Source: Maricaulis sp947259345 (lineage in GTDB: Bacteria > Pseudomonadota > Alphaproteobacteria > Caulobacterales > Maricaulaceae). From it: a stretch of DNA of 64,000 nt. The position numbers and the translations under genes were made by a program. Positions 16,648 to 25,234 of the stretch are shown here, piece after piece (within the stretch, counting starts at the first letter, position 1; the number at the start of each line of letters is the position of its first letter). The DNA lies in NCBI GenBank assembly GCA_965217205.1, contig OZ244254.1, positions 682,001 through 746,000 of the forward strand. The letters run 5' to 3'. Under the pieces are notes generated by a model that saw only the letters and a program-made list of their open reading frames with translations, made no database searches and was not told where the DNA came from.

Positions 16648-19533
16648 ATGACGCAGACGGTTCCTGAGCTCACTCCGACACTGCCCGCCGGCCTGGCGCC
16701 GCTGCCCGGTCGTGCGCCGGGCAAGGCGGGGCATGTGCTGGCCGCCTTGCCGGACACCGTGCAAGCGGCCATCGCGCCGGTTGCCGGCTTTCTGGATACG
16801 GTCTTCACCGCTGCGCCCTATCTCGCGCGACTGGCCCAACGCCGACCGGACACGCTGATGGCCTGCGCCAGCGAGACGCCGGATCGGTTGATGGCCATGG
16901 CCATCGACAATCTGCGCATCGCCGGGGCCGGGGCGCCCGATATCGCGGCGCTCGATACCGCGCTCCGCCAGGCCAAATCCGACGCCCATCTGGTCACCGC
17001 CCTGGCCGATCTGGCCGGAGTCTGGGATGTGCGCGCAGTGACGCGGGCCATGACCGAGCTGGCGGATGCGGCCCTGCAGGCGGCCTTGCACGCCCATGTT
17101 CGCTTCCAGGCGGAGCAGGGCCGGGCGCATGCGGTGACGGACCCGGACAATCCCCTGCCAGGCGTGATCATCCTCGCCCTGGGCAAGATGGGCACGGGTG
17201 ATCTCAATTATTCCTCGGACATTGATCTGGTCGCGGTCTATGACGCCGAGGCTCTGTCGCTGCCCGAGAGCGAGGAGCCGCGCAAGCGCTTGCCGCGCCT
17301 GATCCAGGCTGTCGTGAAGTCGCTGCAGGATGTCACGGCGGACGGCTATGTCTTCCGCGTCGACCTGCGCCTGCGCCCCGACCCCGGCGCGACCCCGGTC
17401 ATCATCTCCACCGATGCGGCGCTGCATTATTATGAAAGCCTCGGCCAGACCTGGGAGCGCGCCGCCTGGATCAAGGCCCGTGCCAGCGCCGGCGATCGTG
17501 TGGCGGCGGCGGACTTTCTGGCGCAGATGCAGCCCTTCATCTGGCGGCGCTCGCTGGACTATGCCGCGATCGATGATATCCGCGGCCTGGCCCGGCAAAT
17601 CCAGACCGTGGGACGCCGCGCCGAGATCCGGCCTGCCGGTCATGATCTCAAACTGGGCCGCGGCGGCATTCGCGAGATCGAGTTCTGCGCCCAGATTCCG
17701 CAACTCGTTTTCGGCGGCCGAGATCAGCGCGTGCGCACTCCGGCGACGCTGGCCGCTCTGGTTGCGTTGTGCGATGTCGGCGCGCTTGAAGCCGATGCGG
17801 CAGAGGCTCTGAAAACTGACTATCTTGCCCTGCGCAGCTGGGAGCATCGCGTGCAGATGCGCCAGGACGAACCCAGCCAGACCGTGCCGATCGACCCCGA
17901 GGCCCGGGCGGATCTGGCAGCGCTCTCCGGTTTTGCCGATTGTGCGGATTTCGAAGCGGCTGTGGAGGCCTGCCTTCAGCGCGTGCACGGGCATTTTTCC
18001 GATCAGTTTGAAAATGATGAGGCGCTGGCATCGGAGGCTGGCTCACTCATCCTCACCGGGGTGGAGCCGACGCCGGACACCATCACGACGCTGGAGACGC
18101 TGGGCTTTTCGCAGCCGGCCTCGGTCTGGGCGACGCTCAATGGCTGGGCTGCCGGACGCGTGCGGGCGGTCCGCTCGACCCGGGCCCGCACCCTGTTTGC
18201 CCGTATCGCGCCGCAACTGGTCGACCGCATGGCGGCGACCGGAGAGCCCGACGCGGCAATGACCCGCTTTGCCGCATTCTTCGAAAACCTGCCCATGGGC
18301 GTGCAGCCGCTCTCGCTCTTGTCCAATGAGCCGGGCCTGGCGGCCGACCTGATCGGCATTCTCACCCTGGCTCCGCGTCTGGCGGCGGACCTGGCCCGCC
18401 GACCGGCCCTGCTCGATGCCATGCTGGATGACCGCTTCTCGGTACCGCTGGAACAGGACGCGCCGGACAGTTTCCGGACCATGCTCAGTGAGGCGCTGAG
18501 CCGCGCCGGCGATTATGAGTCGGAATTGAACACGGCGCGTCGACGGGTCCGCGAGGAGCGCTTCCGCATCGGGACGCAAATCCTCAAGGGCACGGCGTCG
18601 GCCCAGACTGCGGGCGCCGCTTTCTCGGCCATGGCCGATGCCAGCCTGGCCGCGATGGCGCGTTCCGCCCAGGATGAGACCGAGCGGCGCTATGGCGCCA
18701 TGCCGGGCGAGGGTGTCATTCTGGGGATGGGCAAGCTGGGCGGCCGCGAACTGGCCGCTGACAGCGATCTCGACATCATGATCATCTATGAGGGGGACGA
18801 GACGGCGGCATCCTGGTTCGGCCGCTTCGCCACGCGCCTGATCAGCGCCGTTTCGGCGCCGACCGAAGAGGGCGAACTCTATACGGTCGACATGCAATTG
18901 CGCCCCTCCGGCAAGGCCGGGCCGGTCGCGGTCTCGCTGTCGCGCTTTGACAGTTATTATCCGCATGAAGCCTGGACGTGGGAGATGATGGCGCTGACCC
19001 GGGCGCGGATCATTGCCGGCGATGGCTCGCTCGCGCGCCGGGTGGAGGTCTCGTTTGATCGCGCACTGAAACGATCCCGCGATGCCAGGGGGGTGAAGGA
19101 TGACGCCTTGGCGATGCGGCGCAAGCTGGCCGAAGTCAAGCCGCCGAAATCGGCCTGGGACCTCAAGGCGCGGCCCGGTGGGTTGCAGGACATCGAGTTT
19201 ATCGCCCAGACGCTGCAACTCATTCATGCCGGCAAGCAGGATGTGTTGCGGGCCTCGACCAGCGAAGCACTGGCCGCGCTTGGCGCGGCTGGCATCCTGC
19301 CCGCGGGCGAGGTCAAGCTGCTGACCGAGACGCTTCAACTGGAACTGGGCGTGTTGCAGATGATCCGTTGCGCCCATGGTTCCGGTTTTGACCCGGCCCA
19401 GGCCAGTACCGGCTTTGCCACGCGCCTGGCCGAGCTGGGTGGATGTCGGAAGATCGAGGCGCTGGAAGCCGCACTCGATACCCGCATGGCCGAGGTGCGT
19501 CGGGTCTTCGAGCGTCGCATCGGAAAAATGTAA
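16648..19533 (+). CDS. glnE: Bifunctional glutamine synthetase adenylyltransferase/adenylyl-removing enzyme
   Basis: A 961-residue GlnE that adenylylates glutamine synthetase (inactivating) and removes AMP under control of PII proteins. Two nucleotidyltransferase domains are visible, one per half. The N-terminal deadenylylase has 'GTGDLNYSSDIDLV' and the C-terminal adenylylase has 'GRELAADSDLDIMII'. The linker includes PII-uridylyltransferase-like helical regions. ATG 16648 is chosen; the frame is open further upstream (TTG 16597), but that part has no family-like sequence. Position after degP-RR-HK matches the alphaproteobacterial order. Confidence 0.95.
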   Translation: MTQTVPELTPTLPAGLAPLPGRAPGKAGHVLAALPDTVQAAIAPVAGFLDTVFTAAPYLARLAQRRPDTLMACASETPDRLMAMAIDNLRIAGAGAPDIAALDTALRQAKSDAHLVTALADLAGVWDVRAVTRAMTELADAALQAALHAHVRFQAEQGRAHAVTDPDNPLPGVIILALGKMGTGDLNYSSDIDLVAVYDAEALSLPESEEPRKRLPRLIQAVVKSLQDVTADGYVFRVDLRLRPDPGATPVIISTDAALHYYESLGQTWERAAWIKARASAGDRVAAADFLAQMQPFIWRRSLDYAAIDDIRGLARQIQTVGRRAEIRPAGHDLKLGRGGIREIEFCAQIPQLVFGGRDQRVRTPATLAALVALCDVGALEADAAEALKTDYLALRSWEHRVQMRQDEPSQTVPIDPEARADLAALSGFADCADFEAAVEACLQRVHGHFSDQFENDEALASEAGSLILTGVEPTPDTITTLETLGFSQPASVWATLNGWAAGRVRAVRSTRARTLFARIAPQLVDRMAATGEPDAAMTRFAAFFENLPMGVQPLSLLSNEPGLAADLIGILTLAPRLAADLARRPALLDAMLDDRFSVPLEQDAPDSFRTMLSEALSRAGDYESELNTARRRVREERFRIGTQILKGTASAQTAGAAFSAMADASLAAMARSAQDETERRYGAMPGEGVILGMGKLGGRELAADSDLDIMIIYEGDETAASWFGRFATRLISAVSAPTEEGELYTVDMQLRPSGKAGPVAVSLSRFDSYYPHEAWTWEMMALTRARIIAGDGSLARRVEVSFDRALKRSRDARGVKDDALAMRRKLAEVKPPKSAWDLKARPGGLQDIEFIAQTLQLIHAGKQDVLRASTSEALAALGAAGILPAGEVKLLTETLQLELGVLQMIRCAHGSGFDPAQASTGFATRLAELGGCRKIEALEAALDTRMAEVRRVFERRIGKM

Positions 19534-19605
19534 GTATGCCGCGACGGATTGGCGTCGCCCGGTCGTTCTACTCACAGCGAGGCTTTGAACGACAAGGATG
19601 ATGTC

Positions 19606-20175
19606 ATGAAGACTTCCCGATTGATTGTATTGATGGGTTCGACCTGTTTGATGCTGGCCGGCGCCGTCGCCCAGGCCCAGGGCCCCGGTGGCCGCCATCA
19701 CGGCGCTGACCGCCATGGCGGGCCCGGCGGTGGTGGCGCGCATCGCGCCATGATGACGCTGCGTGCGGCCGATGCCGATGGCGACAATTCCATCACGCGC
19801 GCCGAAGTCGACGCCCTGCGGGCGGAGATGTTCGCCTGGATGGACCGCAATTCCGACGGTTATCTGGACCAGGCAGATGCCTCGCCGGTGCGCCAGCGCT
19901 TGCGGGCACGCCATGAAGCTGCACGCGCCGAACAAGGCGATGAGGATGATCGCCGCGGACGTCGTGGCCATCGCCGTGGCGGGCGCGGCGGAGATGGTCC
20001 GGGCCGGCATATGGATGCCGACGAGGATGGTCGCATTTCGCGGGCCGAATATTTGGAGAGCGAAAGCCGAATCTTCGCGCGGCTGGATACCGATGAGGAT
20101 GGTGTGATCACGCCGGACGAGCTGGACGCCGCTGTGGAACGGCGACAGGATCGCCGACATTGGTGGCGGAACTAG
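19606..20175 (+). CDS. Secreted EF-hand (calmodulin-like) protein
   Basis: A 189-residue protein with a signal peptide ending near 'AVAQAQG', a His/Gly-rich segment, and four EF-hand-like loops: 'DADGDNSITRAE', 'DRNSDGYLDQAD', 'DADEDGRISRAE' and 'DTDEDGVITPDE'. The loops have Asp at positions 1, 3 and 5 and Glu/Asp at 12, so Ca2+ binding is likely. Between loops 2 and 3 lies a very basic Arg/Gly/His-rich linker. It is the first gene of a same-strand run with an ECF sigma factor, an anti-sigma-like protein and a periplasmic metal sensor. It could therefore feed metal status into that system. Confidence 0.88.
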   Translation: MKTSRLIVLMGSTCLMLAGAVAQAQGPGGRHHGADRHGGPGGGGAHRAMMTLRAADADGDNSITRAEVDALRAEMFAWMDRNSDGYLDQADASPVRQRLRARHEAARAEQGDEDDRRGRRGHRRGGRGGDGPGRHMDADEDGRISRAEYLESESRIFARLDTDEDGVITPDELDAAVERRQDRRHWWRN

Positions 20176-20186
20176 CCGCTTCGCTG

Positions 20187-20882
20187 ATGTTTGACGGGCA
20201 CGGCATGACGACAGATGAACCGGCGGATGCCGGGCCCATGTCCGGCCGTGTCCGCAAACGGCCGCAATCCGCGACATCGGCACCGGTCGATGTCCGGGCT
20301 GCGGAAGACAGGCTCATGGCGCGTATCGGCGCGGGCGACCGTGACGCGGCGCGCGAGCTGATGGCGGCCAATCTGTCGCGGGTTCTCGGCTTGGCCCGCC
20401 GCACCTTGGGCGATGCCGTGGAGGCCGAAGATATCGCCCAGGAAACATTTCTGCGCATCTGGAAAGCCGCGGGCCGCTGGCAATCCGGGCAGGCCCGCGT
20501 CTCCAGCTGGGTCTGTCGGATCGCCCTCAATCTCTGCTATGACCGTCTGCGCAAGCGGCGCGAAGTCCTGACGGACTCTGTGCCGGAACAGGCGGATGCC
20601 AGTCCCGGCCAGGACCGGCGCATGGAACAGGCAGAAAGCGGCCATCGTGTCGCTGACGCGGTGGCCCGGCTGCCGGACCGGCAGCGCCAGGCCCTGGAAC
20701 TGGTCCATTTCCAGGAGCTGAGCAATATCGAGGCGGCCGCGATCATGTCGGTCAGCGTTGATGCGCTCGAATCTCTGCTGGCGCGCGGTCGGCGCAAGCT
20801 CAAGGCCTTGCTCCTGGGCGATGCGCGCGATCTGATAGCCAGTTATGAAGAGGGCGGCGATGCCCGCTACGGTGATGAATGA
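20187..20882 (+). CDS. ECF-type RNA polymerase sigma factor
   Basis: About 231 residues. Region 2 holds 'AEDIAQETFLRIWKAAGRW' with the core-binding and -10 recognition helices. Region 4 ('RLPDRQRQALELVHFQ' onward) ends in a helix-turn-helix. The N-terminal ~35 residues are disordered and not part of the sigma fold. ATG 20187 and ATG 20205 are both possible starts; neither has a clear Shine-Dalgarno. The stop overlaps the next ATG, and the next gene encodes a small one-helix membrane protein, as expected for a sigma/anti-sigma pair. The target promoters are unknown. Confidence 0.9.
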   Translation: MFDGHGMTTDEPADAGPMSGRVRKRPQSATSAPVDVRAAEDRLMARIGAGDRDAARELMAANLSRVLGLARRTLGDAVEAEDIAQETFLRIWKAAGRWQSGQARVSSWVCRIALNLCYDRLRKRREVLTDSVPEQADASPGQDRRMEQAESGHRVADAVARLPDRQRQALELVHFQELSNIEAAAIMSVSVDALESLLARGRRKLKALLLGDARDLIASYEEGGDARYGDE

Positions 20883-21289
20883 TGACTGAGCACCGCTTTT
20901 TCCAGATTCTCGAAGCCTATGGCACCGATCCGGCCCGTTGGCCGGCTGATGAGCGCGCCGCGGCCGAGGCCTTTGCACGCGCACACGCCGAGCAGGCCGG
21001 GGCCGTGATGCGCGCGGAAAGCGCGCTGGATGATCTGCTCGATCAGCTGGCCGAACCGGCGCGGGACAATGCATTCCTCGAGCGTCGACTGCTGGCCGGA
21101 CTGCCTGTGCCGGCAGCTTCGCGCTGGATGGCCCCGACTGCGGTGGCGGTTGCGCTCCTTCTGGGGGTCTGCCTGGGATTTGCGAGTGGCGCGCTCACGG
21201 GCGATTACAGCACTGATGATGTGCTCTATGCCGATGCCTTCACAGGCTATGAAGAGGACTGGGTCGAGTGGCTGGGAGAGGACGCATGA
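20879..21289 (+). CDS. Probable membrane anti-sigma factor
   Basis: A 136-residue protein with a cytosolic N-terminal half (about residues 1-80), one transmembrane helix ('AVAVALLLGVCLGFASGAL', about residues 85-103) and a short acidic periplasmic tail. This topology, and its position overlapping the sigma gene on one side and a periplasmic sensor gene on the other, match CnrY-like anti-sigma factors. No zinc-binding anti-sigma motif (HxxxCxxC) is seen. The name rests on context; sequence alone would give only a membrane protein of unknown function. Confidence 0.7.
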   Translation: MMTEHRFFQILEAYGTDPARWPADERAAAEAFARAHAEQAGAVMRAESALDDLLDQLAEPARDNAFLERRLLAGLPVPAASRWMAPTAVAVALLLGVCLGFASGALTGDYSTDDVLYADAFTGYEEDWVEWLGEDA

Positions 21290-21831
21290 GGCCGGGTCTT
21301 CCTTGGATTATCGCCCTGATCGGCTCGGTGCTGATCAATGGCGCGCTTGTCGGCTATCTGGTTCACAGCACGTCTGACGGTCCGGAGTGGCGTGTGCGGG
21401 CGCCGGGGTCTGACGGCCACCATGCGCGTGGCGATCGTCCAGGGCGCGGCGGTTTTGACCTGCGCGGTTTCGTGGAGGCCCTGCCGGAGGCCAGTCGTCA
21501 GGAAGCCCGCGAGCGCCTGCGGGCCGACTTTGACGAAATGCGTGGTCTGGCCCGGGACGGGCGGGCGGCACGTCGTGAGCTGGATGCGCTTCTTGTGGCC
21601 GAAGAGTTCGACACCGAGGCCGTTGCCGCGGCGATGGCGCAGTTTCGCAACACCCAGCGCGAGGTCGAGGCGCGGATCGAGGCCATCGTCCTCGATGTTG
21701 TCGCAGATCTGGATGCCGAGACCCGGACCGCTGCCCTGCAGGCCGGCCGGGAGCGGATGGGGCGGCGAGGGCCGCCACCGGACGGACATCGTCATCGTCG
21801 GCCGCAGGACGGCCCGCCGACGCGCGACTAG
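21286..21831 (+). CDS. Periplasmic metal-sensor-like protein (CnrX/ZraP type)
   Basis: A 181-residue protein with an N-terminal membrane anchor (about residues 5-25), a helical domain rich in Arg, Glu and Ala that resembles the heavy-metal-resistance (CnrX/CpxP/ZraP) fold, and a His-rich tail 'GHRHRRPQDGPP'. GGGAGAGG precedes ATG 21286, which overlaps the upstream stop. In Cupriavidus, CnrX holds the CnrY anti-sigma until Ni/Co binds, releasing CnrH sigma. The same three-component logic is inferred here. The metal cannot be deduced. It ends convergently, 6 bp from the kinase gene on the minus strand. Confidence 0.8.
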   Translation: MRPGLPWIIALIGSVLINGALVGYLVHSTSDGPEWRVRAPGSDGHHARGDRPGRGGFDLRGFVEALPEASRQEARERLRADFDEMRGLARDGRAARRELDALLVAEEFDTEAVAAAMAQFRNTQREVEARIEAIVLDVVADLDAETRTAALQAGRERMGRRGPPPDGHRHRRPQDGPPTRD

Positions 21832-21837
21832 CCGCGT

Positions 21838-24594
21838 CTATTCACCGGCCGCGAAGCGGGGCGGGTTGTCGCCATCGACGAATTCATCATCGGCATCGAA
21901 ACCGTCATCGATCGGCAGTGCCGGTGACTGGCCGAGCGGTGCATGCGCATCGAACGCGGCTTCTGCATCGTCCATGTCCAGCTCCAGCGCGTCTGCGAGG
22001 GCAGCCTCGTCGGCGCCGTCATCATTCGCATCGCGTGTGATGGGTTGATCCTGGCTGATGGGCAGGACGATGGAGACGGTGGTGCCTTCGCCCAGGGTCG
22101 AGTCGATCGACAGGGTCCCGCCGTGCAGCTCGATCAGGGATTTGGACAGGGCGAGGCCGAGGCCGGACCCCTGGAAGCTCTTGGAATGCTGGCTCTCGAT
22201 CTGTTCGAAGGGCCGGCCAAGACGGGGCAGGTCGTCCTTGGCGATACCGATGCCGGTGTCGGAGACCTGAAAGGCGACGCCGAGGCCGGACAGGAAGCCG
22301 CGCACCGTGACCCGGCCACCTTCCGGCGTGAATTTCACCGCGTTGGAGACCAGATTGATCATGATCTGCTTGAAGGCGCGCGGATCAACCTCGATTTCGG
22401 GCAGGTCGGAGACATCGGCACGCAGCTGGAGACGTTTCTCCTCGGCACGGCCACGGACGATGCGAATGCTCTGCTCGACGAGCTCGCTGGCATCGGTCGG
22501 CTCGGGCTGGAGCTGCATCTTGCCGGCCTCGATCTTGGACATGTCGAGAATGTCGTTGATCAGTTCCAGCAGATGTTTGCCCGAGGACAGGATGTCCTTC
22601 ATGTAGCCGACATAGCGATCATCGCCGAGCGGCCCGAACATTTCCTGCATCATGATTTCGGAGAAGCCGTTGATGGCGTTGAGCGGCGTACGCAGCTCGT
22701 GGCTCATATTGGCGAGGAATTCCGATTTCGAGCGATTGGCATCCTCGGCCCGGATCTTCTCTTCTTCATACTTTCGGGCCAGGTCAGCGATGCGGGCCTG
22801 GGAGCGCTTCACGTCGTCGACCGTCTTGCGGAGCTGGCTCTCATTCTCGGTGAGGGCGGCTTCATGATGCTTGAGGTCGGTAATGTCGGCGCCCACCGAC
22901 ACCAGGCCGCCATCGGCAGTCGGGCGGTCGGAATAGTGCAACCAGCGACCATTCGAGAGCTCGATCTCATAGGCTGCCTTGCCCTCGGTTCCGCCATGCA
23001 CGGTCTTGATCGCCCGCGAGGCCGCTTGCTCGACCGCATCATAGCTCATGCCCGGCTTGAGCATGCCTTCGGCAAAATCGAACAAGTCCCGGAATTTGCG
23101 ATTCCACAGGACGAGCCGCTGGCGGCTGTCCCAGAGCACAAAGCTTTCCGACATCGATTCGAGGGCGGCGCGCAGGCGGCTTTCAGCCGCAGCGACGCGG
23201 GCCTGGGCACCCTTGCGATCCGTCACATCGATGGCGACGCCGACAATCCGGGTATGGCTGGCTTCTCCGCCGGGCAGGATGCGGCCGCGCATTTGCAGCC
23301 AGACGGGTGAGCGGGCGGCGAGGACTTCATGATCGACCTCGGCTCCGGCCGGTGCGCCGCGCATTGCGGCACGCAAGCGCTCGCGGTCCGGCTTGGAGAA
23401 GAGCTGCAGGAATTGCTGGCCGGTGCATTCGGTCGCCGCTTCCAGCCCCAAGATACGGGCCAGCGAGTCGGTAATGAAGACCGTGTCGGCTTCCGGATTC
23501 CAGTCCCAGACACCGCAGCGCGCGCCTTCGATGGCGACCCGGAAACGCTGTTCATTGTCCTCCAGCATCTGCCGGGTCGAGCGCAGGCGACCCATCTGCA
23601 TGAAAACCAGGGCGCACAGGCCAAGTGCCACGAAGATCGGGGCGATGAACATCAGGCCGTAGAAGGAAATCGTCCGGTACCAGGCATTCTGGTTGATGCG
23701 CATGGCGCCCAGTGCATAGACGCGCAGCTCAGTGCCGGAAATCGGGGCGACCGCGAAAGTCACGCGTTCCTCGCCAAAGCGCGCATCGGATGTGGCGCCG
23801 CCGCCGCCGCTTGCCAGCGTATCGATGAAGGCAGGCTGCAGGCCGAAACGTTCGGCCAGCTGCGTGCCGGCGCGCGCGCTGGGCATGCGCGGGCGTATCG
23901 CCAGCATGCTGCCATCGGCATCGGCGAGCGCCACGACGCGATCATCGCCCCAGTCCGGCAGCGCGGTCTCGGCACTCAGCCGCGCCACAAAGGCGCCGAC
24001 CGTGCCATCGCTCAGCGGGGTCGGGACGGCGAGCACAAGAAAGGCCTGATTGCCATTGACCTGGGCTGTCAGGCCCGATTGCGCATCGAGTGCGGCGCCG
24101 GCCAGATCTCGCAGGTTTTCGACGGCTTCGCCATCGGCGATGACCTGTCCGCCCGGCAGAAGGAGGGCGACGTCAGCGACGAGGTCGGACTCAGCAATAG
24201 CGGCCAGGCGCGCATTGGCCAGGCTTTCAACCTCGCTTCCGGTAGCATTGCGCAAATCAGCGGCGGCAAAGGCCAGGGCGTAGCGAGCTTCGGCGATACG
24301 GGCGGTGACGCGTTCGGCGAGATAGCCGGCGGCATTGGCCTGAGATCGCTCGGCCTCGGTGATCAGGATCTCGCGCTCCTGCTGGATCTTGACCAACAGG
24401 ATGCCGCCATAAGCGAGGGTGAAGAGCACCATCGCCAGAATGATCCACATCGCACCACTGCTGCGGCGTGATTTGCGGGGTGTTTCGTCCGGATCGCGGG
24501 CGTGACGATGCGATCCCCGTGACGGGGAGTTCGACGCCCTGTCCCGGCCCTTGGCGGACCCGGACGAGCGGTGATCGAACCGCATCTGATTCAT
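21838..24594 (-). CDS. PleC/DivJ-type PAS sensor histidine kinase
   Basis: A 918-residue kinase. A membrane helix lies near residues 48-68, followed by a periplasmic domain of about 230 residues and a second helix near 310-330. PAS domains follow (about 345-480 and 495-605). The HisKA segment is 'ANMSHELRTPLNAINGFSEI' with H632, and it shares the 'GPLG-RY-Y-DI-SG-HLL-LINDILDMSKIEAGK' signature of the PleC/DivJ/CckA class. The HATPase motifs include 'SDTGIGI' and 'GSGLGLALS'. An acidic tail of about 70 residues follows the catalytic core. Caulobacter PleC controls DivK and PleD in the cell cycle. Orthology to PleC is likely but unproven. It lies downstream of the response regulator and EAL genes. 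Confidence 0.88.
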   Translation of the reverse strand: MNQMRFDHRSSGSAKGRDRASNSPSRGSHRHARDPDETPRKSRRSSGAMWIILAMVLFTLAYGGILLVKIQQEREILITEAERSQANAAGYLAERVTARIAEARYALAFAAADLRNATGSEVESLANARLAAIAESDLVADVALLLPGGQVIADGEAVENLRDLAGAALDAQSGLTAQVNGNQAFLVLAVPTPLSDGTVGAFVARLSAETALPDWGDDRVVALADADGSMLAIRPRMPSARAGTQLAERFGLQPAFIDTLASGGGGATSDARFGEERVTFAVAPISGTELRVYALGAMRINQNAWYRTISFYGLMFIAPIFVALGLCALVFMQMGRLRSTRQMLEDNEQRFRVAIEGARCGVWDWNPEADTVFITDSLARILGLEAATECTGQQFLQLFSKPDRERLRAAMRGAPAGAEVDHEVLAARSPVWLQMRGRILPGGEASHTRIVGVAIDVTDRKGAQARVAAAESRLRAALESMSESFVLWDSRQRLVLWNRKFRDLFDFAEGMLKPGMSYDAVEQAASRAIKTVHGGTEGKAAYEIELSNGRWLHYSDRPTADGGLVSVGADITDLKHHEAALTENESQLRKTVDDVKRSQARIADLARKYEEEKIRAEDANRSKSEFLANMSHELRTPLNAINGFSEIMMQEMFGPLGDDRYVGYMKDILSSGKHLLELINDILDMSKIEAGKMQLQPEPTDASELVEQSIRIVRGRAEEKRLQLRADVSDLPEIEVDPRAFKQIMINLVSNAVKFTPEGGRVTVRGFLSGLGVAFQVSDTGIGIAKDDLPRLGRPFEQIESQHSKSFQGSGLGLALSKSLIELHGGTLSIDSTLGEGTTVSIVLPISQDQPITRDANDDGADEAALADALELDMDDAEAAFDAHAPLGQSPALPIDDGFDADDEFVDGDNPPRFAAGE

Positions 24595-24663
24595 GGTCTC
24601 AAACTAAGGTGCGTTCGCGGTCTGTGTCGACCGAACAACGCGGGCTTTCATTTGTCTTTTGGC

Positions 24664-25215
24664 TCAGCCTTCGCCGGAAGGCGGGGCATCGCCGGTTGCC
24701 TCGATATCGGCGCCGACTTTCTGGCGCGCCTTGCGGCGTTCCGGCCCCTTATAGGTGCCGCCATCGGGATTGGCACGACGTCGGTCCGGACCAAAATAAT
24801 TCCTGTTGCGGATGAAGGGGCGCGGCTCATTGATCACCGAGGCGATCTTCGAAAACATTTCCTTCGCCGTGACCGGCTTGCAGCAGAATTCCGTGACCCC
24901 GGCATCGCGCGCCAGCATCACTTTGGACTTCTCCGAATAGGCGCTGAGCATGATGATCGGGACGAGTGGGTTCGGACTGTCATCGGCGGTCCGCACCAGG
25001 CGCACGAAGTCGAGACCATCCAGGATTTCCATCTGATAGTCGGTGATGATGATGTCGACGGAATCGGAGCGCACCAGGTCAAACGCATCGGCCGGGTCTT
25101 TGGACTCGAAAATCTGCTTGATTCCAAACCCGTGCAGGATGGTGCGCAGGATCGTCAGCATATAGCCGTTATCGTCGACGATCAGGACTCGTACACGGCT
25201 GAAATCTGCGGCCAT
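24664..25215 (-). CDS. Single-domain response regulator with basic tail
   Basis: A 183-residue protein. The receiver domain (about 1-125) has the acidic pocket 'LIVDDNGY', phosphoacceptor D59 in 'IIITDYQMEILDG' and Lys in 'CCKPVTAKEMF'. There is no DNA-binding output domain. Instead a tail carries 'NYFGPDRRR' and 'YKGPERRK', a basic motif pair shared by many alphaproteobacterial receiver proteins of unknown output. It sits between the EAL gene (20 bp) and the PleC-like kinase (69 bp) in one orientation, which makes it a candidate phosphorelay partner of the kinase. Confidence 0.88.
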   Translation of the reverse strand: MAADFSRVRVLIVDDNGYMLTILRTILHGFGIKQIFESKDPADAFDLVRSDSVDIIITDYQMEILDGLDFVRLVRTADDSPNPLVPIIMLSAYSEKSKVMLARDAGVTEFCCKPVTAKEMFSKIASVINEPRPFIRNRNYFGPDRRRANPDGGTYKGPERRKARQKVGADIEATGDAPPSGEG

Positions 25216-25234
25216 GGCTGCCTACCTCAACGCG

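Noticed and set aside
15430..20283. Two long minus-strand open frames opposite the kinase, glnE and EF-hand genes
   Set aside because: They mirror strong plus-strand genes with intact motifs and contain no recognisable domain.
21943..24471. Long plus-strand open frames across the PleC-like kinase
   Set aside because: The minus-strand kinase has all catalytic boxes; the plus-strand products are low-complexity shadows.
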